A stretch of 64,000 nucleotides of DNA from Manihot esculenta (lineage: Eukaryota > Streptophyta > Magnoliopsida > Malpighiales > Euphorbiaceae), in contig NC_035170.2 of assembly GCF_001659605.2 (NCBI RefSeq), positions 6,758,001-6,822,000 on the forward strand, in the 5' to 3' direction. Positions 11,672-22,652 of this stretch are shown here, piece by piece. The position numbers and the translations under genes were made by a program. Each line of letters begins with the position of its first letter. Position 1 is the first letter of the stretch. The notes beneath the pieces were generated by a model. It saw only the letters and a list, made by a program, of their open reading frames with translations. It was not told the DNA's origin and searched no databases.

Positions 11672-12516
11672 TTAAAAGAGATAGGGGTATTGCTGGAGCA
11701 TGGACTCCCGTGTCTCGCAGGTACACTCTTCCATGTTATAGTGATTCCAAAGGACTTTCACCATCGGGATTTTCTTGTTCCTCAACTTTCTGATCTGCGT
11801 GTCTAGGATCTGCACTGGCTGCTCAACATAGGTGAGATCTCCTAGGATCTCCATATCTGGCTCATTAAGAACCTTGCTAGGATCTGACACGAACCTTCGC
11901 AACATGGAAACATGGAAAACCGGATGGATTCTCTCCATTGAAGCAGGTAGGTCCAGCTTGTACGATACATTCCCAATCTTCTGTGAGATTTCAAAGGGTT
12001 CGATGTACCGTGGAGCTAGCTTACCTTTCTTCCCAAAACGAATCACCCCTTTCATAGGAGACACCTTGAGCAACACCATATCTCCTTCCTGAAACTCTAC
12101 ATGCTTCCTGCGGACGTCCGCATAGCTTTTCTGCCGACTCACAGTAGTTCTAATCCTTTCCCTAATAATGGGCACTACCCTGCTGGTGATCTCTACTAAC
12201 TCAGGCCCTGCTAAGGCCCTTTCTCCCACTTCCTCCCAGCAGACAGGTGACCTGAACTTCCTCCCATACAGAGCTTCATAAAGAGCCATCCCTATGCTAG
12301 CATAATAGCTGTTATTGTAGGCAAACTCCACCAAGGGTAGATGATGCCTCTAAGAACCGCCAAAATCTAGCACACACATTCTGAGCATATCTTCAATTGT
12401 CTGGATGGTCCTCTCTGACTGTCCGTCAGTCTGTGGATGGAAAGCAGTGCTAAAGTCTAACCTTGTGCCCATAGCATTCTGCAGACTCCACCAAAACATG
12501 GAGGTGAACTGGGGTC
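11672..12516 (-). pseudogene. Integrase C-terminus and chromodomain-like tail, element 1
   Basis: Minus-strand frame containing the end of the integrase core ([24 protein letters not shown]), the GPY/F-type module (LKVSPMKGVIRFGKKGKL, APRYIEPFEI, VFHVSMLR) and a terminal chromodomain-like segment (VEQPVQILDTQIRKLRN, VKVLWNHYNMEECTCE). The usual Trp in the final 'E..TWE' motif is Cys here. Upstream, codon 12350-12352 is TAG where the family has TGG, and the reading is cut at 12521 by a solo LTR. The normal role is binding the integrase to target chromatin; this copy is non-functional. Confidence 0.8.
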
Positions 12517-12521
12517 CCCTA

Positions 12522-14873
12522 TGTAACGACCCGGAAACCGAACCGCTACCGGCGCTAGGATCCAGATCGGCATAAGGCTGTCGGGACCCGTAGCAAGCCT
12601 ATCATACATCCTGTATACCTGTTTAATCCCATACATGATCAACACATACATAAAAAAAAAAAATTGAACTTTTCTTTCCATTCATTCATTCTTTCATTCA
12701 CCAAACTCAACCTGTGCATGCACTATACATAAACATAATCATAAACATTAACCCCTCTTTGGGGTCTCATCAGTGCCCCAATAGGGTGACATAACATGTA
12801 TCGAGTTTGGTTACATAAGCATCATTAAACATATAAGATCATGTACTAGAAGGGATTAACATCACACTATGGTCAAGCACAACTCTAAACTTCCATAATC
12901 ATCATTACATTACATTTCTATACTATACTTTTACATGACTGTACTAAACATAACATATCAACATTTATCATGTCCACACTAGCTATTACATGACCATAAC
13001 TTCATTACTCTTGTTGATCTCCTGGTCTACCCTGTACCTGCAAACCTGGGGGTTAAGGGAGAGGGGTGAGCTATAAAGCTCAGTGAGCAGAATAAATAAA
13101 CATTCAATTTAAATTTCATGCTTTCATGAAATGCAACACATCACAAACAAATCATATCAAGGATGAACTTGTCACCAATAGCCCACTACTCATTCCAATA
13201 GTGCCAGGGGCGTAGACTGGGCCTCACTGGTCTTTCTCTTTCATTACATTCATAACATAACATTCCAATATGCCAGGAGCGTAGAATGGGCCTCACTGGT
13301 CTTTCTCTTACATAGTGCCAGGGGCATAGAATGGGCCTCACTGGTCTTCCATACCGTATCACATCATATCATAACGTAGTGCGGCTAAAGGATCATCCAA
13401 CATTCATCCACATCAACAACATATTATGCAATGCAACATATTCGTGAATTCTAATGCAAACACCCTAGTATATCTCATGGCATTCATGATGCGTGTATCA
13501 TGCTCAGAATTTATTTATTTACTTTGAAACAAAATAAGGTATTCCACTCACCTCTGGCTGAAGCTCTAACAGACTCAGAAGCAGCTGAACTCACTGTTGG
13601 GGTCCTCGGCTCCTCGGGTCCGAACCTACACAGGTGGACTCAAATGAGGGACCAAACATCCATGAACATGACTCTAAAATACTCCCCAAAAAACCCCCTA
13701 AAACACCTCAAAACAAACATAAAAAACATACAAAGGAGGGCTGAACAGGGCACTTTCAGCGGCAGGTTCGGCGGCCGAAAGGCCCTCCAGAGCCGAAAGT
13801 CATGCACCTTCGGCGGCACTTTCGGCGGCCGAAGGTTCCCTCCAGAGACGAAACTCATGCATGTTCGGCGGCACCTTCGGCGGCCGAAAGTCCCTTCCAG
13901 AGCCGAAAGTCTACTTTCGGGGGCAGGGTTCGGCAGCCGATACATGCTACCAAAGGCAGGTTCGGCGGTTGAAAGAGCCTTCGGCTGCCGAACCTGAGTT
14001 CTTCCCAAAAGGGCAGAAACTCAGCTCAACATGCATAAATGCCTCCCAACTCATTCAATCATGCATTTTCCTATTCTACAACATGCATTCTCAAGCATAC
14101 AAGCTCCTAGGGGCTTTAAACTATCCTAAACCCCATCTACAACACATCAAACATGCATATCCAACATACATTGCTCATAAACACACATTAAACCCATAAA
14201 CTCCACATAAACCTACACATGCATTTCTACCCCAAGAAACTTCATAAAACTTACTTAAAACATTAAAGGAATTATGGATCTACTCTTACCTCTTGAAGAA
14301 CGAGAGGAGAGACGATCCACCTTGGAGATGGGAGAGATCTCAACTCTTTGGTCTCCAAGCTTCCAAAACTCGCTCTTTTGTTCAAATATCTTCAAATCAA
14401 CATAAAGCTTATTAAAACATGAAAGATCGAAAGGAAAAACATTGAAAACAACCATGGAAGAGCAAGAACTCACCGTGGCCGAAAATAGGGAGAAAACTCG
14501 CCCGTTTCGGCCATGGAGCTCTTATATAGGGGCTGCCAGACCACCTTTCGGCAGCCGAACGTGCCCCCACAACTCATGCAAGTTCAGCGGCCGAACATGA
14601 GGTTCGGTGGCCGAACCTTTGCAACTTTCGGAAGCCTAACATGCCCCCCTAAACCATCCAATGTTCGGCGGCCGAACTTGAGGTTCAGCGGCCGAACCTG
14701 GAAATGCCTCCATAGTCTTTTTCATTCAAAACTCAATTTCCTTTTTACTTAAAAACATAAAATACATTAAAACAATTTATAAAAACATGATTTTACCCTT
14801 CTAGAAGTTTCCGACATCCGAGATTCCACCGGACGGTGGGAATTTCGATACCGGAGTCTAGCCGGGTATTACA
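12522..14873 (-). mobile_element. Solo chromovirus LTR (2352 bp) with target duplication CCCTA
   Basis: A full-length LTR of the local chromovirus family on the minus strand: it starts TGTAACGACCC on the plus strand and ends GGGTATTACA. It is flanked by CCCTA at 12517-12521 and 14874-14878, and deleting it rejoins the integrase motif VSDRGPQF of element 1. It holds a minisatellite (about 13197-13350, GTGCCAGGGGCGTAGA-like units), a cluster of TTCGGCGGCCGAA motifs (about 13755-13990) and a TATA-like box (14524-14530). Open frames inside (13500-13997 plus, 13640-14008 minus and others) arise from the GC-rich repeats and are not genes. Confidence 0.93.
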
Positions 14874-14878
14874 CCCTA

Positions 14879-15705
14879 TCTGACACTATTGAAACGGGAG
14901 CCCCATGCAACCTGACAACTTCATCCACATACACCTGCGTCAATTTGTCCACAGAGTAGCCACTCCTGACAGGGATGAAGTGAGCAGATTTGGTCAGTCT
15001 GTCCACAATCACCCATATGGAGTCCAATCTGTTGGACGTTGCCGGTAATCCCACCACGAAATCCATAGCTATATTCTTCCATTTTCACTCTGGAATCGAT
15101 AGTGGGTTGAGCATTCCAGCCGGCTTCTGATGTTCCACCTGCACCCTCTGACATACTTCGCAGGCGGACACGAACTGTGCCACTTCTCTTTTCATAGCTG
15201 GCCACCAGTAAACTCTTTTCAGATCCTGGTACATTTTGGTGGCTCCAGGGCGAACACTGTATCTAGCATTATGAGCTTCCCTCATAATGTCTCCCTTCAG
15301 GCTCACGTCATCTGGTACACATAACCTATTCCCATAGCGGAGGATCCCCTTGTTGTTAAATCTGAACTCTTCATTCTTGCCTACTTGAACTGCTCTGGCT
15401 ATCTTCACCAACTCGGGGTCCTCATGCTGTTTCTGAGCCACCTGCTCCAGAAACACGGGTGTCACTCTCATCTGGGCTATCAAAGCACCTGTACCAGAAA
15501 ACTCCAACTGCAACCCTTCATTAATGAGCTTATAAAATTCCCTCACCACTGGTCTTCTCTCTGCTGTAATATGGGATAGACTGCCAAGTGATTTTCGGCT
15601 TAGGGCATCTGCCACCACATTTGCCTTATCCGGATGGTACTGAATTTTGCAATCATACTCACTAAGCAGTTCTACCCACCTTCTCTGCCTCAAGTTCAAC
15701 TCTCT
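14879..15705 (-). pseudogene. Integrase N-terminus and core start, element 1
   Basis: Contains the RNase H to integrase linker ([17 protein letters not shown]), the HHCC zinc domain (HNARYSVRPG... CEVCQRV; the second His appears replaced by Arg at RPG) and the core start MDFVVGLP ... [13 protein letters not shown] ... SIVSDR. An in-frame TGA at 15085-15087 replaces a Trp that the young copy keeps. The reading then runs into the solo LTR at 14873. Non-functional. Confidence 0.85.
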
Positions 15706-16787
15706 CTAACTCAAGATGTACTGCAAGCTTTTATGATCTGTGAAGATCTCACATTTAACCCCATAAAGGTAATACCTCCACATCTTGAGCGCAAAGATCA
15801 CAGCTGCCATCTTTAGATCATGTGTAGGATAATTCAACTCATGCTTCTTCAGCTGCCTAGAAGCATAAGCAATTACCCTCTCATTTTGCATCAACACACA
15901 ACCTAGTCCCACCCGGGATGCATCGCAAAACACTGTGAAGTCTTCATTACTGGTAGGTAGAGCTAACACCGGTGCTGATGTCAACCTTTTCTTCAGCTCT
16001 TCAAAGCTTTCCTCACACTGATCTGACCAAACAAACCTCTGATTCTTTTTTGTCAGCTTGGTCATAGGAGCGGCAATTTTGGGGAAGTCCTGGACGAACC
16101 TCCTGTAGTAACCTGCCAAACCCAAAAAGCTCTTAATCTCTGTAACTGTAGTGGGTCTGGGCCAATTAGCTACAGCTTCCACCTTCTTGGGGTCTACTTC
16201 AATCCCCTTTTCTGACACAACATGTCCCAAGAAGGAAATGCTCCTCAACCAGAATTCACACTTGGAGAACTTGGCATACAAGCCATGCTCCCTCAGGGTC
16301 TACAAAACTATCCTCAGATGATGGGCATGCTCCTCTACGTTTCTGGAATACACTAAGATATTATCAATGAAGACAATAACAAAGTGATCCAGATACTGGC
16401 TAAAAACTCTGCTCATGAGATCCATGAATGCTGCAGGGGCATTGGTTAGCCCAAACGGCATCACTAGGAACTCATAATGCCCATATCTGGTCCTGAACAC
16501 CGTCTTCGGCACATCTTCTTCTCTGATTCTCAACTGGTGGTACCCAGATCTCAGATCTATCTTGGAAAAAAAACTTGCTCCTACTAGCTGGTCAAATAGA
16601 TCATCGATCCTAGGTAAGGGATACTTGTTCTTGGTAGTGACTTTGTTCAACTGCCTGTAGTCGATACAAAGTCTCAAGGATCCATCCTTCTTCTTTACAA
16701 ACAGCACTGGAGCACCCCAAGGTGAGGTACTCGGTCGGATGAAACCTTTGTCTACCAACTCTTGCAACTGCTCCTTTAGCTCCTTCA
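15706..16787 (-). pseudogene. Reverse transcriptase and RNase H, element 1
   Basis: Reads the chromovirus RT from [10 protein letters not shown] and [14 protein letters not shown] through the fingers and palm ([35 protein letters not shown]) to the active site, which is FIDN instead of FIDD, so a catalytic Asp is lost. RNase H follows ([12 protein letters not shown] ... THDLKMA ... [10 protein letters not shown]); the catalytic Glu of HDLEMA is Lys. Stops at 16300-16302 and 15706-15708 replace Gln codons (CAG in the young copy). RT-dead and RNase H-dead. Confidence 0.9.
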
Positions 16788-16849
16788 TGTAACACCTAAC
16801 CCATACCTGGTGATGTCACTATTCTAGCTATGGGTTTGAGGATGTTACA
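16788..16849. mobile_element. 62-bp palindromic insert with target duplication CTTCA
   Basis: A tiny insert between the protease and RT parts of element 1. It starts TGTAACACCTAACCCATA; the reverse complement of its other end starts TGTAACATCCTCAAACCCAT, so the ends form a long imperfect inverted repeat. CTTCA flanks it on both sides (16783-16787 and 16850-16854). Removing it and one CTTCA restores the pol reading through AELK-ELKEQ. The TG...CA ends and 5-bp duplication fit an integrase-type insertion, either a drastically deleted solo LTR or a very small non-autonomous element. Confidence 0.8.
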
Positions 16850-17353
16850 CTTCAACTCTGCTGGTGCCATCCTGTAGGGAGGGATAGAGATTGGTCTGGT
16901 TCCAGGCATCAATTCTATTTTGAACTCTATCTCCCTAGCAGGTGGTAGTCCTGGAAGCTCGTCTGGGAAGACATCTGGAAACTCTCTGACCACGGGCACT
17001 GAGGCAGGCATCCTGACCTGACTATCAAGCTCTCTCACATGAGCTAGAAACCCCTGACAACCCCTCCTGAGCAACCTATGAGCCTGCAGGGCTGATATCA
17101 GACCTTTAGGCATACCCCTCCTGTCTCCCCTAAAGACAACCTCTGACCCATCCTGATCTCTGAACCTGACTACATTGTCTCTGCAGTCCAAGGTAGCACC
17201 ATGAGCAGATAGCCAATCCATCCCTAGAATGACATCAAAATCCATCAAATCTAGAACCACAAGGTCGACTGGAAGGTATCTACCCTCAACAAATACTGGA
17301 CTGAACCGGCAGACTGACTCTGCCACTGATGGGTCACACTTGGGTCCACTGAC
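16850..17353 (-). pseudogene. Aspartic protease end and RT leader, element 1
   Basis: Frame reads SVCRFSPVFVEGRYLPVDLVVL, DFDVILGMDWLSAHGATLDC, typical of the second half of the retropepsin region of gypsy elements, then EFPDVFPDELPGLPPAREIEF, the lead into RT. A TAG at 17354-17356 separates it from the gag-protease frame, and the 62-bp insert cuts it from RT. Non-functional. Confidence 0.85.
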
Positions 17354-18544
17354 CTAGAGGGTACACTCTAACCCAGAGACTATCAAACCCAACCTCTCTA
17401 TGGCTCTCGGAGCAACAAAAGAATGAGAAGCACCAGGGTCCATTAAAGCATACACATCTGAACAACCAATGATGAGATTACCTGACACCACGGTGTTTGA
17501 CGTGTTTGCCTCCTGCTGTGTCAGAGTGAAGATCCGAGCTGGAGTTGATGGACCTTCACCCCGGGAACCTGCTGAAGAAGAGGCTGCCCCTCTCCCTCTG
17601 CCTCTGCCACTGCCCTGGGTCATGACTGGAGCTACTGGCTGAGCCACACTACCTGAAGCCGTCTGCTGGGACGGTGCCATAAAAGTTGCCCTAAGACACT
17701 CCCGTGCCATGTGTCCTTCCTGCCCACACCTGAAGCAGGCTGTTGTCCCAAACCGACATACTCCCTTGTGTGGCTTACCACACCTCAAGCATTCTGAACC
17801 ATCTGAACCTGAGCTCGAGCCACCACCTAAACCCATACCAGACTTTAACCTGTTCCAGAACTTATTCTTCTTAGGCTTAGCTTTACCCCACTTTTTACTG
17901 CCTAAAGCTGCTGCACTCAGAGAAGAGGAATCTAACTTTCCCCTACCTAGGATCTTGGATCTCGAAGACTGTGCCACTGATTGCTTAACTGACCCCTCAA
18001 TGATGGCACTAGCCTCCATCTTCCGTGCTGCATCCACAATGGTGTGGAAGCTCTCCCTTTCTGCTGTAAGGATCAGGGAGGAATACCTAGGGTGGAGCCT
18101 CATGGTATACCTCCTAGCTTTCTTCTGATCTGTGTCATATGCCTGACCCACATACTGCAGCAACTCCAGAAACCTGTCGGTGTACTCATTGACACTCATA
18201 TCTTCTGTCTGCCTTAGCTGCTCAAACTCAACAACTTTCAGCTCTCTGGAACTGTCTGGAAATGCCTATTCAGCAAACTCATTTGCAAACTCCTCCCATG
18301 ATAAGCTCTCCAACCTCGGGTCCACATAATTTTTGAACCATTCTCTTGCTTTCTGGCATTTCAGCGTGAACCCCGCCATCTGAATGGCCCTACTATCATT
18401 TGCCCCCAACTCATTTGTTATCATTTTAACCGTTTTGAGATACTCAAACGGGTCATCACCTGTCTTGAACTTGGGAGCATCCAGCTTCAGGTAATCCGTC
18501 ATCTTTACCTTGCTTCCCACAGATGAGCTAGGTTTAGGTATTTA
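17354..18544 (-). pseudogene. Gag and protease start, element 1
   Basis: Reads the gag capsid-like domain ([46 protein letters not shown]), an in-frame TAG at 18266-18268 in place of Trp, then NEYTDRFLELLQYVG, a CCHC zinc knuckle (CFRCGQEGHMAREC) preceded by a second Cys-rich motif (CLRCGKPHKGVC), and the retropepsin active site ALMDPGASHSF (DPG rather than DTG/DSG). The N-terminus is cut at the plus-strand LTR start (18547). Confidence 0.88.
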
Positions 18545-18546
18545 GA

Positions 18547-19936
18547 TGTAATACCCGGCTAGAGTCTGGCGTCGAAATTCCTGTGGTCCGGTGGAATTCT
18601 GATATCGGAATCCTCTGGAAGGGTAAGGGATATGTTTTCATATATTGTTAAAGAGTTTTAATGTTTTAAAGTGTTAAAAGAAGTGAGTTTTTGAAAGAAA
18701 AGCAACAAGGGAGAAATGCCAAGGTTTGGCCGCCGAAGGTCACTTTCGGCCGCCGAACATGCATGGCTTTCGGGTTTCACGTTTGGCCGCCGAAGGTGGT
18801 CTGGCCAGCCACCTATAAAAGGCCCTAGGTCGGTCAAATGGATAAGATTTTCTTTCCATTTGCACGAGCTGAGGTGAGACTTGATCTTCCTTGAGTGATT
18901 CATGTGTTTTCTCAAATCCTTCATGGTTTTACTGAGTTTTATGGTTGTTTTGAAGTTTTTGAGCAAAAGATCCAAGTTTGGAAGCTTGGAGAATTTGAGA
19001 GAGGATTTCTCCATATTTCCACGTTGGGATCGTTTATTCTCTTGTTTGGAAAAGGTAAGTGAAGATCCTGAACTTCCTTTCTTGATTTTTGAAGGTTTTA
19101 TGGGAGTTGTATGCATGTTTAGGTTAAGGGAGGTTTTTGATGATTTTTGTGTATAAGCATGTTTAAGTGTTGTTTGATATGTTTGTTGGAGGTGGTAGGA
19201 TAGTTTTGGACCTCTTTTTGCATGTTCTATGGTATATGTTAGTGGGGAGTAGTTGATATGCATGTTGGGTAAGTTTTGGGTCAAGTTTGCATGAAACAGA
19301 GTAGGTTTCTGCCCAACAGGCAAAACCAGGTTCGGCCGCCGAACCCCTTGTGGAGGCAGTTTCGGCTGCCAAAGCTTGCCTCCGAAAATTGGGACTTTCG
19401 TCTCTGAAGGGAAGGTTCGGCCGCCGAAAGTGCCGCCGAAGGTTTGAGTTTCGTCTCTGGACGAGACTTTCGGCTGCCGAAGGTGCCGCCGAACATGCAT
19501 GAGTTTCGTCTCTGGAGGGGGGTTTCGGCCGCCGAACCTGCCGCCGAAAGTGCCCTGTCCAGCTTTCTTTTGCATGTTTTATGTGATTGTTCTAGGATGC
19601 TTTAGAGGGTTTTTGGGGAGTTTCTTAGAGATGTTCTTGAGTTAGTTTGGTCCCTTATTTAAGTCCACCTGTGTAGGAACGGACCAGAGAAACCAGGGAG
19701 TTCAGCAGTAAGTCAGAACCTGCAAAGTCAGTTTAGAGTCAGCCAGAGGTGAGTGGAACTAAACTTACCTTTTTTTTTAATATGAGAAATTAAATGCTTT
19801 TAGCATATTTCATGCATCATGACTATGTTTAGGTTGATTGCATTAGCTATCACGAATATGTTGCATTGCATACTATGATGTTGATGTGGGTAAATACTGG
19901 ATGATCCAATAGTCCCTGACAGGAAGACCAGGAGCC
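18547..19936 (+). mobile_element. Plus-strand chromovirus LTR, truncated at its 3' side
   Basis: Starts TGTAATACCCGGCTAGAG, carries a TATA box (CTATAAAAGG at about 18813), splice-like AAAAGGTAAGTG (about 19050), clusters of TTCGGCCGCCGAA-type motifs (about 18725-18795 and 19330-19550) and the start of the LTR minisatellite (GACAGGAAGACCAGGAGC). It breaks off at about 19936 and is followed by a second copy of its own middle. Confidence 0.85.
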
Positions 19937-20998
19937 TTTGGCCGCCGAAGGTGGTCTGGCCAGCCACCTATAAAAGGCCCTAAGTCAGTCAAATGGATAA
20001 GATTTTCTTTCCATTTGCATGAGCTGAGGTGAGACTTGATCTTCCTTGAGTGATTCATGTGTTTTCTCAAATCCTTCATGGTTTTACTGAGTTTTATGGT
20101 TGTTTTGAAGTTTTTGAGCAAAAGAGCCAAGTTTGGAAGCTAAGCTTGGAGAATTTGAGAGAGGATTTCTCCATATCTCCACGTTGGGATCGTTTATTCT
20201 CTTGTTTGGAAGAGGTAAGTGAAGATCCTGAACTTCCTTTCTTGATTTTTGAAGGTTTTATGGGAGTTGTATGCATGTTTAGGTTAAGGGAGGTTTTTGA
20301 TGATTTTTGTGTATAAGCATGTTTAAGTGTTGTTTGATATGTTTGTTGGAGGTGTTAAGATAGTTTTGGACCTCTTTATGCATGTTCTATGGTATATGTT
20401 AGTGGGGAGTAGTTGATATGCATGTTGGGTAAGTTTTGGGTCAAGTTTGCATGAAATAGAGCAGGTTTCTGCCCAACGGGCAAAACCAGGTTCGGCCGCC
20501 GAACCCCTTATGGAGGCAGTTTCGGCTGCCAAAGCTTGCCTCCGAAAATTGGGACTTTCGTCTCTAGAGGGAAGGTTCGGCCGCCGAAAGTGCCGCCGAA
20601 GGTTTGAGTTTCGTCTCTGGACGAGACTTTCGGCTGTCGAAGGTGCCGCCGAACATGCATGAGTTTCGTCTCTGGAGGGGGGTTTAGGCCGCCGAACCTG
20701 CCGCCGAAAGTGCCCTGTCCAGCTTTCTTTTGCATGTTTTATGTGATTGTTCTAGGATGCTTTAGAGGGTTTTTGGGGAGTTTCTTAGAGATGTTCTTGA
20801 GTTAGTTTGGTCCCTCATTTAAGTCCACCTGTGTAGGAACGGACTAGAGGAACCAGGGAGTTCAGCAGTAAGTCAGAACCTGCAGAGTCAGTTCAGAGTC
20901 AGCCAGAGGTGAGTGGAACTAAACTTACCTTTTTTTTTAATATGAGAAATTAAATGCTTTTAGCATATTTTATGCATCATGACTATGTTTAGGTTGAT
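19937..20998 (+). repeat. Tandem duplicate of the LTR middle (period 1155 bp)
   Basis: Bases about 18782-19843 are repeated here at an offset of 1155 bp with only scattered differences, for example an extra GAAGCTAA near 20139 and GGTGTTAAGATAG for GGTGGTAGGATAG. The duplicate begins in TTTGGCCGCCGAAGG and ends at AGGTTGATT, where a third LTR start follows. The low divergence implies a fairly recent duplication. Confidence 0.88.
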
Positions 20999-21001
20999 TA
21001 A

Positions 21002-21063
21002 TGTAATACCCGGCTAGAGTCCGGCACCGAAATTCCTATCTTCCGGTGGAATCCAGGATGTCG
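21002..21063 (+). mobile_element. LTR start stub (about 60 bp)
   Basis: TGTAATACCCGGCTAGAGTC and about 40 further LTR bases, then a direct switch into minus-strand protease-RT leader sequence of another copy. The switch point lies in GGAATTCCTGG, so the exact base is uncertain. Confidence 0.75.
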
Positions 21064-22652
21064 GAATTCCTGGTAAGTCGTCTGGGAACACATCAAGAAA
21101 CTCTCGGACTACTGGTACTGTGGCTGGTTCCCTAACCTGACTATCTAGCTCCCTCACATGAGCTAGAAACCCCTGACAACCCCTCCTAAGCAATCGACGA
21201 GCCTGCAGGGCTGAAATCATACCTCTGGGTGTACCTCTCCTGTCTCCTCTGAAGACACACTCTGACCCATCCTGGTCTCTGAGGCTAACTATCTTCTCTC
21301 TACAGTCCAAAGTAGCACTATATGCAGATAACCAATCCATCCCTAGAATGACATCAAAATCTGTCAAGTCTAGAACCACAAGGTCAGCTGAAAGGTATCT
21401 ACCCTCTATGAACACTGGACTGAAACGACAGACTGACACTGCCACTGATGGGTCGCACTTAGGTCCACTGACCCAGAGAGGACTCTAACTCAAAACTGAT
21501 CAAACCCAATCTCTCTATGGCTCTCGAAGCAATAAAGGAATGAGAAGCACCGGGGTCCATCAAAGCATACACATCTGAACACCCAATGATGAGATTACCT
21601 GACACCACTGTGTTCGACGTGTTAGCCTCCTCCTGTGTCACAGTGAAAATTCGTGCTGGGGCTACCGGATTTCCACCTCGGGAACCTGCTGCTGAAGTAG
21701 AGGCTACCCCTCTCCCTCTACCTCTGCCACTACTCTGAGGTACGGCTGGAGCTGCTGGCTGTACTACTGGCTGTACCACACTGCCTGAACTCATCTGCTG
21801 GGATGGTGCAAAAGTCATCTGAGGACAATCCCGAGCAATATGCCCTTCCTGTCCACATCTAAAACAAGCGGTAGATCCCATCCGACAAGTCCCTACATGT
21901 GGTCTTCCACATCTTCTGCACACTGGAGCTGTGCCAGAGCTTGAGCCACTACCTATTCCCAGACCTGACTTGACTTTACTCCAGAACTTACTCTTTGTGC
22001 CTTTTGCTCTATCCCATCTCTTGCTACCTGACGCTGCTGCACTGGGGGCTTTAGAACCCGAAGCCTGTGCCTTTGACTGTTTCTGAATATTGGCACTAGC
22101 TTCCATTTTCCTGGCTACGTCTACTATAGTGTGGAAACTCTCCTTTTCTGCTGGAAGAATCAAGGAAGAATACCTGGGATGCAGTCTCATAGTATATCTC
22201 TTTGCCTTCTTCTGATCAGTATCATAGGCTTGACCCACATACTGAAGCAAATCCAGGAACTTATCTGTGAATTCATCAACACTCATCTCATCTGTCTATC
22301 TCAACTGTTCAAACTCTATTACTTTCATCTCCCTGGAGCTATCAGGAAAAGCCCACCCTGCAAATTCATTGGCGAACTATCCCCACGACATGCTATCAAT
22401 CCTGGGCTCCATATAGTTCTTGAATCATTCTCTGGCTTTCTTACACTTAAGTGTAAACCCTGCCATCTCAATGGCTCTACTATCATCAGCTCCCAATTCA
22501 CTGGTTATCATCCTAACTGATCTGAGGTATTCAAAAGGATCATCTCCCGTGTTATATTTTGGAGCATCCAATTTCAGGTACTTTGTCATTTGCACTTTAC
22601 CTCCAGATGAGCTAGGTTGAGGTATTTGGGCAACTGGGGCTACTGGTTCTGT
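21064..22652 (-). pseudogene. Chromovirus element 2 fragment: gag and protease
   Basis: Minus-strand gag-protease of a second, distinct copy. It reads [50 protein letters not shown], a CCHC knuckle (CFRCGQEGHIARDC) with upstream CRRCGRPHVGTC, the DPG protease site (ALMDPGASHSF), and the RT leader REFLDVFPDDLPGIP. Stops interrupt gag at 22425-22427 (TGA), 22377-22379 (TAG) and 22296-22298 (TAG), and a frameshift lies near 21475. It is bounded by an LTR stub on one side and by a plus-strand integrase fragment on the other. No RT, RNase H or integrase follows. Confidence 0.88.

Larger units (their letters stand above)
11581..18546 (-). mobile_element. Chromovirus element 1 (Del/Tekay-like Ty3/gypsy), defective
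   Basis: An almost complete minus-strand internal region in the order gag, protease, reverse transcriptase, RNase H, integrase, chromodomain-like tail, hairpin, polypurine tract. The order and the C-terminal chromodomain-type sequence place it in the chromoviruses. The gag N-terminus is cut at 18546 by a plus-strand LTR, so no 5' LTR or primer-binding site is present. A solo LTR (12522-14873) and a 62-bp insert (16788-16849) interrupt pol. Six in-frame stops and an Asp-to-Asn change in the RT active site mean it cannot move by itself. Confidence 0.9.

Noticed and set aside
13500..14200. Overlapping open frames rich in FGGR / RPPKVP in both strands of the LTR
   Set aside because: They arise from GC-rich TTCGGCGGCCGAA repeats with few stops, recur in every LTR copy and lack start context or conserved length.
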